Part shown: piece after piece, positions 54,307 through 63,720 of the stretch | Position numbering within the stretch: position 1 is the first letter of the stretch | How the letters are laid out: each line of letters opens with the position of its first letter | Origin: Planctomycetota bacterium | Lineage (GTDB): Bacteria; Planctomycetota; UBA1135; GCA-002748355 | Assembly (NCBI GenBank): GCA_026984035.1 | Contig: JALSSW010000040.1 | Coordinates: forward strand, 1 to 64,000 | DNA length: 64,000 nucleotides | Direction: 5' to 3' | Position numbers and translations under genes: made by a program | Notes under the pieces: generated by a model | What the model was told of the DNA's origin: nothing | What the model saw: the letters and a program-made list of their open reading frames with translations, nothing else | The model's database searches: none

Positions 54307-55295
54307 TGGGATTCACGAATACGGAGGAGCCCAAGGTCACTCTCTTCATGCCAACCTGGAATGCGGGGCCGGAATTCCCGGAGATTTTCCGGCGGATGAA
54401 GGAGCAAAAACTGGATCGCCCTTTTGAAATCCTCGTCATCGACTCGGGCTCTCGGGATGGCACGGTGGAATTCCTGAAGAAACAGGGGGTGAGACTGATT
54501 CAGATCTCGAACCAAGAGTTTAATCATGGCTTGACACGAAACCGGGGGATCGAGGAAGCTCGTGGAGAAATCGTGGTCCTTGCCACCCAGGATGCCAAAC
54601 CGAAGGATGAATTTTGGATGCAGCGGCTTGTGGACTGTTTTGAAGATCCTAGGGTCGCAGGGGCATATAGCCGCCAACTCCCTCGGCCGGATGCCAACCC
54701 TTTTATCAAGGATCGTCTAAGCTCTTGGGCAGCGGCGAAAGAAGAACCCAGGGTGCAGATGGTTCAAAATCGGGAGGAATTCGAGGCTCTCCCTCCGCTT
54801 GAAAAACTGGGTAGGGTGGCCTTTGACAATGTTTCGTCCAGTGTGCGTAAGTCCTTCGCCTTGGAGATCCCCTTCCGAGAGCGTCAGTTTGGTGAGGATC
54901 TTGATTGGGGGCATCGGGCCATTCTCGGAGGTTACAAGATCATCTTTGAACCGCGTTCCAAGGTGATTCATTCTCATAACAACTCGATCTGGTATGAGTT
55001 TAAGCGGGTGTACCTGGACCATCAGAACCTTCACCGGATTTTTGGTGTTCATACGATTCCCCGCTGGAAGGACGTGTTCACCTGTTCCTGGCATGCGATG
55101 GGGCATCTCTCCAAGGTAGTTGGGCGCGACAAAGATCTTGGCTTTTTGGGCAAGCTTTGGTGGTGGATGAAAGTGCCCTTTTATGGGTTCAGCCAAAATC
55201 TTGCCCAGTTTTTGGGTGCACGTTCCGTCCGTAAGCTGAAGGAAGGGAGCAAAGCCTACAAGCTCCTGGATCAAAAACTCCGAAAGGGGGTGTGA
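54306..55295 (+). CDS. GT2 family glycosyltransferase (rhamnosyltransferase-like)
   Basis: A 329-residue GT-A enzyme. The conserved start KVTLFMPTWNAGPEFPEIFRRM, the ILVIDSGSRDGTVEFL block, EFNHGLTRNRGIEEARGEIVVLATQDAKP (the D-x-D-like acidic site) and FREDLDWGHRAILGG-type segment (FGEDLDWGHRAIL) match GT2 rhamnosyltransferases of polysaccharide clusters. GTs of this type often transfer rhamnose or related deoxy-sugars, consistent with the RmlC-like gene at 10662, though the link is indirect. The ATG overlaps the stop of the previous gene by one base with GGAGAAAGG upstream. It ends 18 bp before the convergent FG-GAP gene. Confidence 0.9.
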   Translation: MGFTNTEEPKVTLFMPTWNAGPEFPEIFRRMKEQKLDRPFEILVIDSGSRDGTVEFLKKQGVRLIQISNQEFNHGLTRNRGIEEARGEIVVLATQDAKPKDEFWMQRLVDCFEDPRVAGAYSRQLPRPDANPFIKDRLSSWAAAKEEPRVQMVQNREEFEALPPLEKLGRVAFDNVSSSVRKSFALEIPFRERQFGEDLDWGHRAILGGYKIIFEPRSKVIHSHNNSIWYEFKRVYLDHQNLHRIFGVHTIPRWKDVFTCSWHAMGHLSKVVGRDKDLGFLGKLWWWMKVPFYGFSQNLAQFLGARSVRKLKEGSKAYKLLDQKLRKGV

Positions 55296-55312
55296 TACAC
55301 CCCAAATGGGAA

Positions 55313-57004
55313 CTACCTGATCCTTGTTCGGAGCAATTTGCTAAAAGAGATTCCCAGGGGGTTATTCGCTTTGTTGTCGATCACAAGCCATTGGAGATAG
55401 AAGTCGAGGTAGGTGAGCCGTTGATCATAAGGAATTCTCATCTTGGCAGAGGCGAGCCCCGATCCTGGCCCAATCCCTTCGGTTCTTACGGGTAAAATCG
55501 TGCTGGGAAACATCTCCCAGTCCATGCCATACATCCGCAAGGGAGTTCTCCTTCCGGAAATCCAAAGAGTTGCCCAATTTTTATTTCCGGGCACATGGGA
55601 GAGTCCGACTCGGTATGAGGCCTCCCCTCGAACCGGCTTGCCTGACCACACGGCGATCCTTGGAAGGAGCCCATTGCGACCGGGGACTCCCCTTCCCAAG
55701 AGCTTTGTAGGGTGAGCCATGGGAGCGATATTGGGAAGGATCGTTTGCGCAACCCCCTTCCCTGCACTGGAATCCAAGGTTGTGGTGGAGATGATGATTT
55801 CCTTGGCACCGTCCCCATCCAAATCGGCAGCTTGCGCAAAATCCAAAAAGAGGGGGAAGTCCAACATAGGGATCATGTTGATATGAGGGAGCGGAACCGT
55901 TTGGATCCTTTCCATTTTTTTTGCCCCGAGTTTAAATATGTCGATTTGCCCCCTCCCCTTGGCGGAAAAAACGGCGAATTCCTGCTTTCCGTCCCCATCA
56001 AAGTCCTCACTCAAAATGGATTCGATTCTGTAAGTCTTTGGGGCTTTGATTGTGATCGGGTTTTGCGAACCTGGGAATCCGTTTTTGTTGCCGGGGAACC
56101 ATGCCAACTCGGGCTTTTTGATTCCGCCCCCCAGGATGAAATCCAAGAAACCATCTCCGTTCATGTCACCCAGGGCCAGTCTCGAAGCATAGGCAGGATA
56201 GGCAATGCTGCGATCGGAGCGAATAAACCTGCGCTTCCCTTTGTTTTTGAGAATTGTGATTTTGTTGTTTTTTCCCAGGGCGACAATGTCGATATCCCCA
56301 TCCCCATCCAAATCTCCCGTCCTCATCGCCTTGTAACTTCCCGGTAGGAGGATTTTTTCGAAATAGTCTCCTTTCGAATTGCGATCCAGAATCACAATGC
56401 CTGAGGAGTCAATCGTGTCCCAAAGGAATCGGACATCTCCCGTAACCAAGATCTCCTTTTTCCCATCCCCGTCGAGATCCACAATCTCCAATGCGTTGGG
56501 TTCATAGTTGGAAATTCCCCGGTTGGACATGGTCCTCATTCGATGGAAAGAAGAATAGGCACCGAAAACAGGTTCTTCTTTATTCTCAGCCTTTACCCTT
56601 AAACCTTTGAAGAGGAGGGGAGAGATGCCTCCCTTGGAGCTGATGGAAAAGAGATCAGGCAAACCATCGCTGTTTAAGTCAAAGGGTCGCATGGCTTTGT
56701 AAGCCAGGAGTCCAGATTCTTTGGTGGGAGCGAGGGTTGTTTTGCGCCTTACTTTGAAATCCGGGGTGAGAAGGAGGACTTGAAAAGGTCCTTTAGGATC
56801 GATGTTGAGAGTTCTTCCAAGGACTAAGTCTTTGACCCCATCAAGGTCGACATCCATGGGTGTGACCGCCCCAAGAAACGCGTCGTTTCCTTGGAGGACG
56901 ATCGGCTTTGCGAAGATTGTTTTGTTTTGTCCCTTACCCGTGTTTTGCATGGTCACAAAACAAAAGGGGAACAACGCAAAAAACGTCCATGAAATACTGC
57001 TCAT
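55313..57004 (-). CDS. Secreted FG-GAP/VCBS-repeat protein
   Basis: A 563-residue protein started at ATG 57004, 6 bases after GGGAG, with a signal-like segment (SWTFFALFPFCFVTMQ). At least seven calcium-type D-x-D-x-D-G loops recur at intervals of about 50-70 residues: DVDLDGVKDLVLG, DLNSDGLPDLFSI, DLDGDGKKEILVTG, DLDGDGDIDIVALG, DMNGDGFLDFILG, DFDGDGKQEFAVF, DLDGDGAKEIIIS. This matches the FG-GAP/VCBS beta-propeller of integrin alpha-type proteins. In bacteria these are usually extracellular adhesion or matrix proteins. The C-terminal about 150 residues are unrecognised. Convergent to the GT2 gene and divergent from the FTCD-like gene. Confidence 0.88.
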   Translation of the reverse strand: MSSISWTFFALFPFCFVTMQNTGKGQNKTIFAKPIVLQGNDAFLGAVTPMDVDLDGVKDLVLGRTLNIDPKGPFQVLLLTPDFKVRRKTTLAPTKESGLLAYKAMRPFDLNSDGLPDLFSISSKGGISPLLFKGLRVKAENKEEPVFGAYSSFHRMRTMSNRGISNYEPNALEIVDLDGDGKKEILVTGDVRFLWDTIDSSGIVILDRNSKGDYFEKILLPGSYKAMRTGDLDGDGDIDIVALGKNNKITILKNKGKRRFIRSDRSIAYPAYASRLALGDMNGDGFLDFILGGGIKKPELAWFPGNKNGFPGSQNPITIKAPKTYRIESILSEDFDGDGKQEFAVFSAKGRGQIDIFKLGAKKMERIQTVPLPHINMIPMLDFPLFLDFAQAADLDGDGAKEIIISTTTLDSSAGKGVAQTILPNIAPMAHPTKLLGRGVPGRNGLLPRIAVWSGKPVRGEASYRVGLSHVPGNKNWATLWISGRRTPLRMYGMDWEMFPSTILPVRTEGIGPGSGLASAKMRIPYDQRLTYLDFYLQWLVIDNKANNPLGISFSKLLRTRIR

Positions 57005-57225
57005 GGTTAACTCCCGGTTCATGTGTCAAAGGGCTAATCCGCGTGAGCGGATCGAAGCCGGGAGATACCAATTTTTTCGAGAAGAGCGTTGAGAACTCTT
57101 TCCGGGTCCCCCCGGCCTGCGAATAGAATCTTCGGCGGGATCCGTGGGGCCGCTTTAACCAGTGAGGGATTTTGCGGCATGATTGCTTGCGAAGTCGCCT
57201 AGGAAGAGGGATAACCTCTCTTCGA

Positions 57226-57879
57226 ATGAGCACTTCCGGATTTTGGATAGACAAACCCTTTGTGGATATTCTTGCCGCTTTTCACCGAGGAAAACCTCTT
57301 CCTGCTGCCGTGGGGGCGGGGATCTTCTCAGGTGCCATGGGATGTTCGCTGGGGGCCAAGGCTGCAAGGGTTTCCAAAGGGAAACCTTCGGGGCAGCTTC
57401 GGGGAGAGGGGATGTATTCGGTTTGTGCTGAGGCTGAGGAAAAACTTGTCCAAATCGTCGGAGCCTTGCTCCCTCTCGAAGAGGAGGATGGGAAGGCGGT
57501 AAAGAGAATTCTCGGTTTTCTCGGGCGTTTTGAAAAAGGTGAAAGGGGAGAGGATGTCTTAGGTGGTTTGGATGAAGCTCTAAAGAGTGGGATCCAATCG
57601 CCCTTTGCCGTCCTCCTTCTGTTGCGAGAAGGATTGGAAACAATGGCCGGGTTCGTGGATGTTTGTGATCACAACCTCATCTCGGATCTCGCAACGGGAG
57701 CCCATCTTTGTATGGCCTCCGGAGAAGGTGTCCATCTGGTGATTCAATCCAACTGTCAACTTTTGAGTGATCGGGATCATGCAGAAGGGGCCTTGGAGGA
57801 GCTTTCCCAGATTCTTCCTGATCTTCGCGCTTCAACAAAGAAAATTCACGACACGGCCTTGGCCATTCTTCAATCTTGA
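57226..57879 (+). CDS. Cyclodeaminase (FTCD C-terminal)-like protein
   Basis: A 217-residue all-helical protein of the formiminotransferase-cyclodeaminase C-terminal family. The start FVDILAAFHRGKPLPAAVGAGIFSGAMGCSLGAKAARVS aligns with the family pattern ...P-x-G-G-x-x-A-A-x-x-G-x-x-G-x-x-L...M; the usual P-G-G-G-S has become P-A-A-V-G, so folate-binding could be altered. Cyclodeaminase converts 5-formimino-THF to 5,10-methenyl-THF plus ammonia. ATG 57226 is chosen because the longer frame from 57172 uses TTG and is not family-like. It precedes gpmI by 56 bp. The exact substrate is uncertain. Confidence 0.75.
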   Translation: MSTSGFWIDKPFVDILAAFHRGKPLPAAVGAGIFSGAMGCSLGAKAARVSKGKPSGQLRGEGMYSVCAEAEEKLVQIVGALLPLEEEDGKAVKRILGFLGRFEKGERGEDVLGGLDEALKSGIQSPFAVLLLLREGLETMAGFVDVCDHNLISDLATGAHLCMASGEGVHLVIQSNCQLLSDRDHAEGALEELSQILPDLRASTKKIHDTALAILQS

Positions 57880-57935
57880 TTCGGTCCGCAAGGTTCAGGT
57901 TAAAGGCGATGCAAAAGGGTTACTGAAGGAAAAAC

Positions 57936-59474
57936 ATGGAACTGACCAGAGCAAAGACCCCCGTTCTTCTTATGATTTTGGATGGCTTCGGTGAAGCTCC
58001 GCCTTCTCCTTGGAACGCAGTGACCTTGGCTCAACCGCTGTTTTATGAACGAATGCGCAAAGACGGACTCTTCACCACCCTGGAAACGAGTGGGATCCGT
58101 GTTGGGCTTCCAAAGGGCCAGATGGGTAATTCCGAAGTTGGGCATCTCACGATCGGGGCCGGCCGCGTCCTTTATCAGGATCTGCTTCGCATAGATAATG
58201 CCATCGAAGAAGGCAGCTTTGCTTGTAATACGGCATTGTTGGAAATGGTGGCGAAGCTCCGAGAGTCGGGAGGCAAGGTGCATCTCCTTGGCCTGGTGTC
58301 GGATGGAGGCGTGCATTCGAGTGACCGTCATTTGAGTGCAATCTTGGAATTCCTGGGAAAGGAGGGTTTGGGGTCGAAAACCTTCTTACATGCCTTTTTA
58401 GATGGAAGAGACACTCCTCCTAAGAGTGCCCGGGGTTTTCTCGAGCGCTTTTCAAACGAATGCGAGGCCATCGGGGGGAAGATCGCGACGATTTCCGGGC
58501 GCTTTTATGCGATGGATCGGGACAAGCGTTGGGATCGTATTCAAAAGGCATGGGAAGCCCTGGTCCTTGGGAAAGGTCAGAAGGCGGATGATTGCCTTGC
58601 AGGTATTGATCAAGCTTATGAACGGGGGGAGACAGATGAATTTGTCCTTCCGACCATTTGTGGGGAAGCCGTTCGAATTGAGGATGGAGACGCGGTCTTT
58701 TTTTTCAATTTTCGCTCCGACCGGGCGCGAGAGTTAAGTGAGGCCTTTCTCTTCGAAGATTTTTCCTGCTTTGATCGTGAGGTTTGGCCTCAGGTGCATT
58801 TCGTGACCATGACTCAATACCGCAAGGATTTTCCTTGTGCGGTTTGTTTTCCTCCCCTTGAGTTGGTCCACATCTTCCCCGAGGTTGTTTCGGAAGCGGG
58901 GATGCGTCAGCTCCACATTGCAGAGACTGAAAAATACGCACACGTAACTTTTTTCTTTAACGGAGGGAGGGAAGAGCCCTTCCCGGGAGAGGATCGTATC
59001 TTGGTGCCGAGTCCTAAGGTGGAGACCTATGATCTCAAACCGGAGATGTCGGCAGTGGAGGTGACTGATCGTCTTCTCCAGGCCCTGGAAAAGGTTCCCT
59101 ATGACCTTGTTGTTCTCAATTTTGCCAATGGGGATATGGTTGGGCATACCGGGGTTTTGGAGGCTGCCGTCAAAGCTGTCCAGACTTTGGATTCTTGTTT
59201 GGCACGTATTGTTCCTTTCTTTTGCGAAAGGGGCGGTTTGGTTTGCCTGACCGCTGACCATGGAAACTGCGAAGAGATGCGGGATGCCTCGGGGGCTGCC
59301 ATGACTGCACATACAACCAATCCGGTACCTTTGATTCTCTATGGGGACGCTACCAAAAACCTGAAGGGCCTCCGCCCAGGCGGCGCTCTCCCGGATATTG
59401 CCCCCACCCTGCTCCCTTTCCTGGGAATTCCCATCCCGGAGGAGATGACAGGGACAAACCTTGTTTTGCCTTGA
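57936..59474 (+). CDS. gpmI: 2,3-bisphosphoglycerate-independent phosphoglycerate mutase
   Basis: A 512-residue enzyme converting 3-phosphoglycerate to 2-phosphoglycerate. LMILDGFGEAP holds the metal Asp16, and GQMGNSEVGHLTIGAGRVLYQDLLRID the nucleophilic Ser66. Later LSDGGVHSS-type (LVSDGGVHSSDRHL), the DGRDTPPKSA loop, and the alkaline-phosphatase-like metal ligands in NFANGDMVGHTG, LTADHGNCEEM and AHTTNPVP are all present. The length is typical (about 510). AAGGAAAAAC precedes the ATG. It follows the FTCD-like gene and is 99 bp before the M28 peptidase gene. Confidence 0.97.
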   Translation: MELTRAKTPVLLMILDGFGEAPPSPWNAVTLAQPLFYERMRKDGLFTTLETSGIRVGLPKGQMGNSEVGHLTIGAGRVLYQDLLRIDNAIEEGSFACNTALLEMVAKLRESGGKVHLLGLVSDGGVHSSDRHLSAILEFLGKEGLGSKTFLHAFLDGRDTPPKSARGFLERFSNECEAIGGKIATISGRFYAMDRDKRWDRIQKAWEALVLGKGQKADDCLAGIDQAYERGETDEFVLPTICGEAVRIEDGDAVFFFNFRSDRARELSEAFLFEDFSCFDREVWPQVHFVTMTQYRKDFPCAVCFPPLELVHIFPEVVSEAGMRQLHIAETEKYAHVTFFFNGGREEPFPGEDRILVPSPKVETYDLKPEMSAVEVTDRLLQALEKVPYDLVVLNFANGDMVGHTGVLEAAVKAVQTLDSCLARIVPFFCERGGLVCLTADHGNCEEMRDASGAAMTAHTTNPVPLILYGDATKNLKGLRPGGALPDIAPTLLPFLGIPIPEEMTGTNLVLP

Positions 59475-59573
59475 TCGGGGAAAGTTCCTCGATCAAATCG
59501 CTACATTGGGGAAAGGAGGCCATGCATTTTCGGCCTCATGGCGTAGAAAAGGGGGTCGATCAAGGAGTCCTCT

Positions 59574-60914
59574 ATGAGTGTTTCCATCCCTTTTGTTCTC
59601 TCCCTTCTCTCTCCGGCTCAAGGGCCACTTCCGAAACCACTGGACCTGGCCAAAGTCCTCGCTCGTGTGACGAGCAAGAATCTGGAGCGCAGCGTTCGCG
59701 ACCTCGCTTCTTTTGGGACGAGGCATACCTTTTCGACGACGGAGGATCCAAAGCGGGGCATCGGAGCCGCCCGGGATTATATCGAAAGGCGGCTGCGCGC
59801 TGCAGCCAAGCGCTCTTCAGGGCGCATGAAAGTCGAACGAAAAACCTATGAACTCTCGATGCGGCATCAAGGCAAGAAGGTGCGGGTCGTGAACCTTGTT
59901 GCCACGATCGAAGGGCAGCAGGAACCTGATCGAGTTTTTCTTGTTTCCGGCCATTATGACTCTCGCAACACGGACCGCAAAGACGGGCAGCACGATGCTC
60001 CCGGTGCGAACGATGATGGTTCGGGTTCGGCGGCTGTCCTGGAAATGGCCGATGCTCTTGCGGACATGCCCCTTCGCTGCAGTGTTCGGCTCGTTCTCTT
60101 CGACGGGGAGGAGCATGGACTCTGGGGATCCCGTCAGGAGGCCAGGGATCTTTCTGAGAGGGGGATTCAGGTCGAAGGGATGATGACCTTGGATATTGTG
60201 GGGAACACCGAGGGACCCGATGGAAAACGGGAGGGCTCCTATGTCCGCGTTTTTTCCTACCTCAAGTCTGCCAAAGGCAAGGCCAGTGGAGGCTTGGATG
60301 CGCCTGGTCGGCGCTTGGCCCGTTTGGTGGCGCGGGCCGCGGATGTTCACGTTTCGGACTTCAGGGTCAAGCTGATTTTCCGGGGAGATCGTTATGGGCG
60401 CGGGGGAGATCATCGCCCCTTTGCCGAGCAAGGGATCCCTGCGATACGCATGACCGAACCCCTCGAAAACTTTGGCAGGCAGCATCAGGATGTGCATCCC
60501 AAGAATGGAAGACCTTATGGAGACCTTCCTGAATACATGGATTTTGGCTATCTCGAAAAGGTCAGCAGGACTGCCCTTGCCGCTCTCCTCGAGCAAGCAC
60601 AAGCTCCCAGACCGCCACGAAGGGTTGTTGCACGTGTGCAGCGAGATTTGAGCACAGCCTTGTTTTTGCTCCCCCCCGAAAACGCCAAAGGGCTCGCTGG
60701 ATATGAGGTCGTATGGCGGCCGACGACCGAAGCCAGGTGGAAGAAAGCTCGCTTTTTCCCGGCGCAAGGGAAGGGCAGCCCCTCATCCACCCGCGGTTTT
60801 CTAAAGATTCAGCTTAAGGATGTGATGCTGGATGACAACATTGTCGCCATTCGATGCGTGGGGGAAAATGGAGCCCGAAGCCTCGCAGTCTCGGCTCCCG
60901 AACGGGATCTATAG
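59574..60914 (+). CDS. Secreted M28-family aminopeptidase
   Basis: A 446-residue zinc peptidase. A weakly hydrophobic N-terminus (SVSIPFVLSLLSP) suggests a signal peptide. The two-zinc site is complete: SGHYDS (His127), GANDDGSG (Asp147), FDGEEHGLWGS (Glu179-Glu180), TLDIVG (Asp207) and QHQDVHP (His about 304). These are the M28 residues for an amino- or related peptidase. The C-terminal about 110 residues, after the catalytic part, form a separate beta domain (GYEVVWRPTTEARWKKARFF), perhaps Fn3-like. AAGGAG is 6 bases before the ATG. Substrate unknown. Confidence 0.9.
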   Translation: MSVSIPFVLSLLSPAQGPLPKPLDLAKVLARVTSKNLERSVRDLASFGTRHTFSTTEDPKRGIGAARDYIERRLRAAAKRSSGRMKVERKTYELSMRHQGKKVRVVNLVATIEGQQEPDRVFLVSGHYDSRNTDRKDGQHDAPGANDDGSGSAAVLEMADALADMPLRCSVRLVLFDGEEHGLWGSRQEARDLSERGIQVEGMMTLDIVGNTEGPDGKREGSYVRVFSYLKSAKGKASGGLDAPGRRLARLVARAADVHVSDFRVKLIFRGDRYGRGGDHRPFAEQGIPAIRMTEPLENFGRQHQDVHPKNGRPYGDLPEYMDFGYLEKVSRTALAALLEQAQAPRPPRRVVARVQRDLSTALFLLPPENAKGLAGYEVVWRPTTEARWKKARFFPAQGKGSPSSTRGFLKIQLKDVMLDDNIVAIRCVGENGARSLAVSAPERDL

Positions 60915-60995
60915 GTCTCCGATCCTCTCCTGTTTCTTCAACCTTTTTGAACGAAAACAGGCAGCAAATGGGAGGGACTCGTTATCATCCTTCCC

Positions 60996-63698
60996 ATGAA
61001 ATTTCCTTGGGCAGCCACCTTTCTTCTGGTTTTAGATCTTCTCAGCTCTTGTTCGGTCGGCAATGGGAGTGAAGTCGGCCCAAAACTTCCCAAGGCAGCC
61101 ACAAGCACTTTGAGCGGCTTAGTTCTGGACGAGGACGGAAAACCTATTTCCGGCGTCCTTGTCAGTATCAAGAGTTCGGGCAAAAGCGCCCTCACGCGAC
61201 GCAATGGCCGCTTTCGCTTGGATGATCCATCCAGAGGCAATCAGATTCTTCGACTTGTAGGGACGAATGCGACGGCCGATGCTGGCGACCGCTTCGGTAT
61301 CTGGGAGCAAGGGCTGAGGGTGATCGAAGGTCGCCAGGCTGTAACCCTTCCCATCGTTCTTCCTGACCTTGATTCGGGCACTGGAGCCATCCTGAGTCTT
61401 GGCGTGCAAACCGCAACGACCAGTATTGATGATTCGAGTTCTTCAGGGGCGATTTTGACCATCTCCACCGGGACAACGATTTCTCGGGAAGGATTCAGCG
61501 GCAGCCAAAAAGTGGACCTTGCGAAAGCGGTTTCCAACGCTTTTCCCGTTCCGCTTCCTGCGAGTTCCGGGGCACTCCTCTCCGGGAAGGGGGTCTGGAT
61601 CTATCCTGTCGACCTCAGTTTCTCTTCGGGTGTTGGACTCTCGATGGACAATGACCTCGGCTTGTCCCAAGGGGAACGCGCTGATCTTTATCGGCTTGCT
61701 CCAGGTGCCAAGGAATGGGTTTTGGCGGGGGCGGGAACGGTCGCAAGCGGAGGGACGCGCATTGTCCTGGATTCAGCTCTTCTCCCCGGGGGCGGACTCT
61801 ATACATTTGTCAAGGATGTTGCAAAGTCAGCTCTAGTCTCAGGGCGAATCGTGGATTCCTCAGGGGCTCCCCTTGAAGGTGCAGTCCTGGTTGGGCCTGG
61901 TGGACGCAGCGGGATCAGCGATGCCAATGGTATAGTCCAAATCGGCTCCCTCCCTCGGGTGGATGGGGGAGGATCTCCCCTCTCTGCGGATTTCGTTCTT
62001 GTGGGTGGCTTGGGACTAGAGCCTGTAAGAGTGAAATTTTCTGTCGCTTTGACTGGGGACACGGTCTCTTTAGGGGATCGGAGCCTGGAGGCCAAAAAGG
62101 TGGGGCGAGTGCGGATCTTGACCGCCTTTCGTGGGCGTGCCCTTACGACTGGATTCCTTGAGCTCGGGATCAGGGGACAGGCACTGGCGAGTGCCCACCC
62201 CATCCCCAGCACATCCTTCCTGGACTTGGATGACCTTGGAACCGAGGATCTGGGAGCTTGGATTCGTTGGGTGAAAGGGGATCGTTTTTTTCAGGGCGTT
62301 GCGTTTGGGATTCCCGATCCCCATTTAACGAGCTTGGATTTACGAAGCCTTGTGTCGGAGACCGAGCTGCGCCAGGCAGAATTTGTCGGTCGGATGCAGG
62401 CTCGGGTCGTGGATCAGGACTCGGGGGCGCCGATTCGGGATGCAACGGTTCAGGGGCGCATGGATCAAAATACGGGGGATAAGGGGACAACCGACGGAAC
62501 AGGGTATCTTCTCGTGGGTGGGGAGCAGAATGGGATTGCCACCGCTTCGGTTAAGACTCAAACCTCTTCAGGGAAAACGGTCGAGGCCGCAATGAGCCTC
62601 GTAAAGGTCAACAACAACATCGTTCAGTTTCCTCTCTTGACTGCAGGTGAAACCGCCCTTGGTGCCTACGACCCCTTTCTTGTGTTTCAGGGTTCTTTGA
62701 CAGGATCTGTAGGAAGCGGGAAGACGCGAAAGCTCCTTGTGCGAACCCGAGAGCGAAGGGGGGATTTTTGGGATCGGCTTTTGGGAGGGATATCGCTGGC
62801 CGGTGACTTGCCTCGTTGGACGGATCCTGCTGTTTCCGGAGGCACGAGTTACAAGTTAGGAATCCCACCGATTCAGGCCAGAGTGACAGCAGTGGAGGGG
62901 AGCCTTTCAAGTTCCGTCTTTCTGCCCGAACGCTTGGGTCTTCTTGACGACCTGAAGGGCAATCCCGGCGATACCATCACCAAGGACCTCGCGCTCTCTA
63001 TGCCTGTGGATCAGAGCCTGACTCTTGTTGCGCCCAAAAACCTGGATCCGAGTTTCGGTGCTTCGGATCTTCGCTATGAGCTTGGGGCTGAGTTGGATGA
63101 AGCGAATGCCTTGAGTCTCCTCCCCGAGTCAGGCGGAGTGAGCAAGAGCGGGAATGATTATTTGATTCCGGTCCCAAAACGAGAAGGCAGTTTGACCGGC
63201 AGCGAGTTTCTGTTGAGTCTCCATGCTTCGTCTTCTGGATCCGGGAAGAGCAGTGAGCAGCGCCTCCTCTTGAAGGGGGGAGATCGGATCGAGGGCAAAG
63301 ACTTCTTGCCTCTTCCCATGATTCAATCCCCGAGTCATGGCGCGACCCTCTCCAAGGTCAGCCCTGTGGATGTCCGTTGGAGCCAGGTCAGTGGGGCGGA
63401 TTTCCTTCTCCTCACCATTGACAGCGTCTCGGGAAATGATCGCCGCCACTGGAAAGTGTTCCTCCCTGCTTCCTCGACGAGTTTCCAGTTTAAGACCTTG
63501 GTCTCAGGTGCCCCCAGCCTCTTGGTCTCGGGGCGGACCTACAGCTTGAGCCTCGAAGCCTGGCGTTTGGGCAGCGGGGTGGCTTATCAAAAAAATGATG
63601 GATACCAGCGTCTTCTGGGCAACCTCTTCTCTCTCCGGCCCGGGGACCGGGGAGGGGAGGCCATGTCCCGAACCACCATCCAATTTACTTTGCCTTGA
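60996..63698 (+). CDS. Large lipoprotein with carboxypeptidase-regulatory-like domains
   Basis: A 900-residue protein with a lipoprotein signal, LLVLDLLSSC (Cys about residue 19). After a short linker comes an Ig-like carboxypeptidase-regulatory module (SGLVLDEDGKPISGVLVSIKSSGKSALTRRNGRFRL); others follow (GRIVDSSGAPLEGAVLVGPGGRSGISDANG, ARVVDQDSGAPIRDATVQG). The last quarter includes a segment VDVRWSQVSGADFLLLTI like a Fn3/Ig-type strand block. No catalytic domain is visible. The organisation suggests a surface-anchored adhesion or matrix protein; this is inference. It is followed 22 bp later by the DHS-like gene. Confidence 0.82.
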   Translation: MKFPWAATFLLVLDLLSSCSVGNGSEVGPKLPKAATSTLSGLVLDEDGKPISGVLVSIKSSGKSALTRRNGRFRLDDPSRGNQILRLVGTNATADAGDRFGIWEQGLRVIEGRQAVTLPIVLPDLDSGTGAILSLGVQTATTSIDDSSSSGAILTISTGTTISREGFSGSQKVDLAKAVSNAFPVPLPASSGALLSGKGVWIYPVDLSFSSGVGLSMDNDLGLSQGERADLYRLAPGAKEWVLAGAGTVASGGTRIVLDSALLPGGGLYTFVKDVAKSALVSGRIVDSSGAPLEGAVLVGPGGRSGISDANGIVQIGSLPRVDGGGSPLSADFVLVGGLGLEPVRVKFSVALTGDTVSLGDRSLEAKKVGRVRILTAFRGRALTTGFLELGIRGQALASAHPIPSTSFLDLDDLGTEDLGAWIRWVKGDRFFQGVAFGIPDPHLTSLDLRSLVSETELRQAEFVGRMQARVVDQDSGAPIRDATVQGRMDQNTGDKGTTDGTGYLLVGGEQNGIATASVKTQTSSGKTVEAAMSLVKVNNNIVQFPLLTAGETALGAYDPFLVFQGSLTGSVGSGKTRKLLVRTRERRGDFWDRLLGGISLAGDLPRWTDPAVSGGTSYKLGIPPIQARVTAVEGSLSSSVFLPERLGLLDDLKGNPGDTITKDLALSMPVDQSLTLVAPKNLDPSFGASDLRYELGAELDEANALSLLPESGGVSKSGNDYLIPVPKREGSLTGSEFLLSLHASSSGSGKSSEQRLLLKGGDRIEGKDFLPLPMIQSPSHGATLSKVSPVDVRWSQVSGADFLLLTIDSVSGNDRRHWKVFLPASSTSFQFKTLVSGAPSLLVSGRTYSLSLEAWRLGSGVAYQKNDGYQRLLGNLFSLRPGDRGGEAMSRTTIQFTLP

Positions 63699-63720
63699 TT
63701 CCCCTTAGTTTGGATTGCCA

